Below, piece by piece: positions 31,101-33,362 of a stretch of DNA of 33,362 nucleotides. Each line of letters starts with the position of its first letter. Position 1 is the first letter of the stretch. This DNA comes from Streptomyces globisporus. Its GTDB lineage: Bacteria > Actinomycetota > Actinomycetes > Streptomycetales > Streptomycetaceae. Made by a program: the position numbers and the translations under genes. Location of the stretch: assembly GCF_003501885.1 (NCBI RefSeq), contig NZ_QWFA01000043.1, forward strand, positions 1 through 33,362, written 5' to 3'. Under the pieces are notes generated by a model, which saw only the letters and a list, made by a program, of their open reading frames with translations, was not told where the DNA came from and did no database searches.

Positions 31101-32081
31101 GTGAAGGGAACCGTGGGCGAGTTGGGGGAGTTCGGGCTCATCAGAGAGCTCACGTCCCGGCTCACCACCACTCCGGCGGTACGGCTGGGGCCCGGCGACG
31201 ACGCCGCGGTCGTGGCCGCCCCCGACCGCAGGGTCGTGGCCAGTACGGACATCCTGCTGGAAGGGCGGCACTTCCGCCGTGACTGGTCGACGGCGTACGA
31301 CGTCGGCCGCAAGGCGGCCGCCCAGAACCTCGCCGACATCGCGGCGATGGGCGCCGTGCCCACCGCGCTGCTCCTCGGCCTCGTCGTCCCCGCCGACCTC
31401 CCCGTCACCTGGGCCGCCGAGCTGATGGACGGGCTCCGCGACGAATGCCAGGTGGCGGGCGCGGCCGTGGTCGGCGGCGATGTGGTGGGCGGCGACACGA
31501 TCACCGTCTCCATCACCGCGCTCGGCGACCTGCGCAACCACGAACCGGTCACCCGGGGCGGCGCCCGCCCCGGCGACGTCGTCGCGGTCACCGGCTGGCT
31601 CGGCTGGTCGGCGGCCGGTTACGCGGTGCTCTCCCGCGGCTTCCGCTCGCCCCGCGCCTTCGTCGAGGCCCACCGCCGCCCCGAACCGCCGTACCACGCG
31701 GGCCCCGCGGCCGCCGGGCTCGGCGCCACCGCCATGACCGACGTCAGCGACGGCCTCGTCGCCGACCTCGGCCACATCGCGGAGGCCAGCAAGTGCCGCA
31801 TCGACCTGCGCTCCGGGCTCATCGACATCCCCTCGCAGATGTCCGACATCGGCCAGGCCGTCGGCGTCGACCCGCTCCAGTGGGTGCTGACCGGGGGAGA
31901 GGACCACGCGATCGTGGCGACCTTCCCGCCCGACGTGAAGCTCCCCGCCCGCTGGAAGGTGATCGGCGAGGTCCTCAACCCCTCCGCCCTGCCCCAGGTC
32001 ACCGTCGACGGCGCGCCCTGGACCAGCAAGGGCGGCTGGGACCACTTCGGCTCCATCGAGGACACCCAGCCGCGCGGCTGA
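31101..32081 (+). CDS. thiL: Thiamine-monophosphate kinase
   Basis: Phosphorylates thiamine monophosphate to the active diphosphate using ATP. The 326-aa AIR-synthase-like protein has GPGDDAAVV (about 30-38), [11 protein letters not shown] (48-58), NLADIAAMG (76-84), [10 protein letters not shown] (about 123-132) and [11 protein letters not shown]. The GTG start at 31101 is preceded by AGGTGA. thiD begins 17 bp after its stop, a functional pairing within the thiamine pathway. Confidence 0.97.
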   Translation: MKGTVGELGEFGLIRELTSRLTTTPAVRLGPGDDAAVVAAPDRRVVASTDILLEGRHFRRDWSTAYDVGRKAAAQNLADIAAMGAVPTALLLGLVVPADLPVTWAAELMDGLRDECQVAGAAVVGGDVVGGDTITVSITALGDLRNHEPVTRGGARPGDVVAVTGWLGWSAAGYAVLSRGFRSPRAFVEAHRRPEPPYHAGPAAAGLGATAMTDVSDGLVADLGHIAEASKCRIDLRSGLIDIPSQMSDIGQAVGVDPLQWVLTGGEDHAIVATFPPDVKLPARWKVIGEVLNPSALPQVTVDGAPWTSKGGWDHFGSIEDTQPRG

Positions 32082-32085
32082 CCAC

Positions 32086-32091
32086 TAGATT
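32086..32091 (+). promoter_or_regulatory. Possible -10 element, leaderless thiD
   Basis: TAGATT ends 7 nt before the thiD ATG, and no ribosome binding site is present. thiD may have its own leaderless transcript besides read-through from thiL. Confidence 0.4.
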
Positions 32092-32098
32092 GCTGCGT

Positions 32099-32923
32099 AT
32101 GCCCATACGTACCGCTGTACCGCCCCGTGTGCTCACCGTCGCCGGATCCGACTCCGGCGGCGGTGCGGGGATCCAGGCCGACCTGAAGACGATGCTCGCC
32201 CTCGGCGTGCACGGCATGAGCGTGCTCACCGCCGTCACCGCACAGAACTCCCTGGGCGTCCAGGGCGCGTGGGAGCTTCCGGTGGACGCCGTACGCGCCC
32301 AGTACCGCAGCGTCGTCGACGACATCGGCGTCCAGGCCGTGAAGACCGGCATGCTCGCCTCCGCCGCCCTCGTGGAGACCGTCGCCGAACTCCTCGCCGG
32401 AACCGACGCCCCCGTCGTCGTCGACCCGGTCGGCGTCTCCAAGCACGGGGACGCGCTGCTCGCTGCCGAGGCCCTCGACTCCGTACGCACCAAGCTGCTG
32501 CCGGTCGCCACCGTCGCCACCCCGAACCTCGACGAGGTCGCCCAGCTCACAGGCGTCACGGTCACCGACGAGAGCGGCATGCGCCGGGCCGCCGAGGAGA
32601 TCCTCGGCTTCGGACCGCGCTGGGTCGTCATCAAGGGCGGCCACCTGCCCGGGGAGGCGGTGGACCTGCTCACCGACGGGAGCGCGGAACACTGGCTGCG
32701 CGCCCCCCGGCACGACAACCGCCACACCCACGGCACCGGCTGCACCCTGGCCTCCGCCATCGCCTCCGGCCTCGCGCTCGGGATGGACGTCCCCGCGGCG
32801 GTCCAGGGCGCGAAGACGTACGTCACCGGGGCGATCGAGGCCGGCTTCCCGCTCGGCGGCGGCATCGGCCCGGTCGACCACGGCTGGCTGACCCGCCCTT
32901 CTTCCGGGCAGACCTCCTCCTGA
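32099..32923 (+). CDS. thiD: Hydroxymethylpyrimidine (phosphate) kinase
   Basis: Ribokinase-like enzyme that phosphorylates hydroxymethylpyrimidine and its phosphate for thiamine synthesis. The 274 aa include [20 protein letters not shown] at the N-terminus, [53 protein letters not shown] and the anion-hole/catalytic [15 protein letters not shown]. The ATG at 32099 gives the normal family length. A frame extending upstream across thiL is a shadow. It ends in a canonical terminator shared with the convergent rpmB. Confidence 0.97.
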   Translation: MPIRTAVPPRVLTVAGSDSGGGAGIQADLKTMLALGVHGMSVLTAVTAQNSLGVQGAWELPVDAVRAQYRSVVDDIGVQAVKTGMLASAALVETVAELLAGTDAPVVVDPVGVSKHGDALLAAEALDSVRTKLLPVATVATPNLDEVAQLTGVTVTDESGMRRAAEEILGFGPRWVVIKGGHLPGEAVDLLTDGSAEHWLRAPRHDNRHTHGTGCTLASAIASGLALGMDVPAAVQGAKTYVTGAIEAGFPLGGGIGPVDHGWLTRPSSGQTSS

Positions 32924-32930
32924 GCACAGC

Positions 32931-32964
32931 AAAAAGCCGGTCCACCGAGGTGGACCGGCTTTTT
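32931..32964. terminator. Bidirectional terminator between thiD and rpmB
   Basis: AAAAAGCCGGTCCAC / GTGGACCGGCTTTTT, 15-bp stem with a CGAG loop and an A-run/T-run on either side. It is the only classical rho-independent terminator with a T-run in the window. Confidence 0.95.
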
Positions 32965-32997
32965 GGGCAACCGGAAGGCTGCGCTACGACGGGGACG

Positions 32998-33183
32998 TCA
33001 GCGCGCGACCTTGCCGGCCTTGATGCACGAGGTGCAGACGTTGAGCCGCTTCGGCGTCCGACCGACCACGGCACGCACGCGCTGGATGTTGGGATTCCAG
33101 CGACGAGACGTACGGCGGTGCGAGAACGAAACGCTGTTGCCGAAGCTCGGCCCCTTGCCGCAAACGTCGCAGTTGGCAGCCAC
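32998..33183 (-). CDS. rpmB: 50S ribosomal protein L28
   Basis: 61-aa ribosomal protein of the large subunit. [32 protein letters not shown] and [15 protein letters not shown] are characteristic. Two CxxC pairs (CDVC and CTSC) mark the zinc-binding form. Many Streptomyces also carry a zinc-free paralogue used when zinc is scarce; it is not in this window. The GTG start at 33183 has GGAG 6 nt upstream. The remaining ~180 bp to the window end are leader and promoter region: a TATGCT on the minus strand near 33303 is a possible -10. Confidence 0.97.
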   Translation of the reverse strand: MAANCDVCGKGPSFGNSVSFSHRRTSRRWNPNIQRVRAVVGRTPKRLNVCTSCIKAGKVAR

Positions 33184-33362
33184 GGGTCACTCCAAAGACT
33201 TCAGATGCACTTACAGTGAATTCCGGCGCGCCGGGATCAGTTGGACTGAAGTGGCGGTACCGGGGGAATGTCCCGACTCTCATCGGGCAACCGGAGCAGC
33301 ATACAACGCCTGCTTCGGAGATACGAAACTACCACGGCTCGGCCGCCCGCCCTCCCGCCCCC

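Overview
The window is a stretch of actinobacterial chromosome, almost certainly Streptomyces. GC content is very high, with G/C in most third codon positions and many GTG starts. Several genes appear leaderless, terminators are long GC-only hairpins, and the gene order is a typical Streptomyces one: accB-accE, two conservons, gltX, Gln/Glu tRNAs, ndgR/leuCD, hupS, cofC, plsC-gpsA-ddl, thiL-thiD, rpmB. From memory this order matches one region of the S. coelicolor chromosome; I could not search a database.

Region by region. 1-3785 holds the 3' part of a secreted multidomain endo-alpha-N-acetylgalactosaminidase (GH101), the least housekeeping-like gene here. 4049-5905 encodes the acyl-CoA carboxylase beta and epsilon subunits AccB and AccE. 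5978-16617, on the minus strand, holds two complete conservons in tandem. Each runs cvnA (sensor-kinase-like membrane protein), cvnB (roadblock), cvnC (DUF742), cvnD (small GTPase). The B and D proteins are almost identical between copies, while A and C have diverged. A 582-bp gap and a 60-codon peptide gene with an internal repeat follow.

17647-21330 runs from a fumarylacetoacetate-hydrolase-fold enzyme overlapping gltX, through a HAD hydrolase, to five tRNA genes (Gln, Glu, Glu, Gln, Glu). Glutamyl-tRNA synthetase and its tRNAs therefore lie within 3 kb. 21384-24835 has an unknown gene and ndgR (IclR regulator) on the minus strand, divergent from leuCD (leucine biosynthesis). 24940-26305 has a small unknown gene, hupS (HU with a histone-H1-like tail) and a small beta-rich protein gene downstream of cofC (coenzyme F420 synthesis). 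27151-30120 has plsC, gpsA and ddl, linking phospholipid precursor and cell-wall synthesis. 30139-33183 has a DUF3515 lipoprotein, a stand-alone Lrp/AsnC ligand-binding domain, thiL and thiD (thiamine), and rpmB (ribosomal protein L28).

No CRISPR array, insertion sequence, prophage or classical resistance/toxin system is visible. The points most worth a second look are: the conservon duplication with a 213-bp identical tract; cofC having no ATG/GTG/TTG start ahead of its essential N-terminal motif; a REP-like palindrome read through in the N-terminus of gltX; the NPRRT-repeat peptide; and a cluster of probable leaderless genes.
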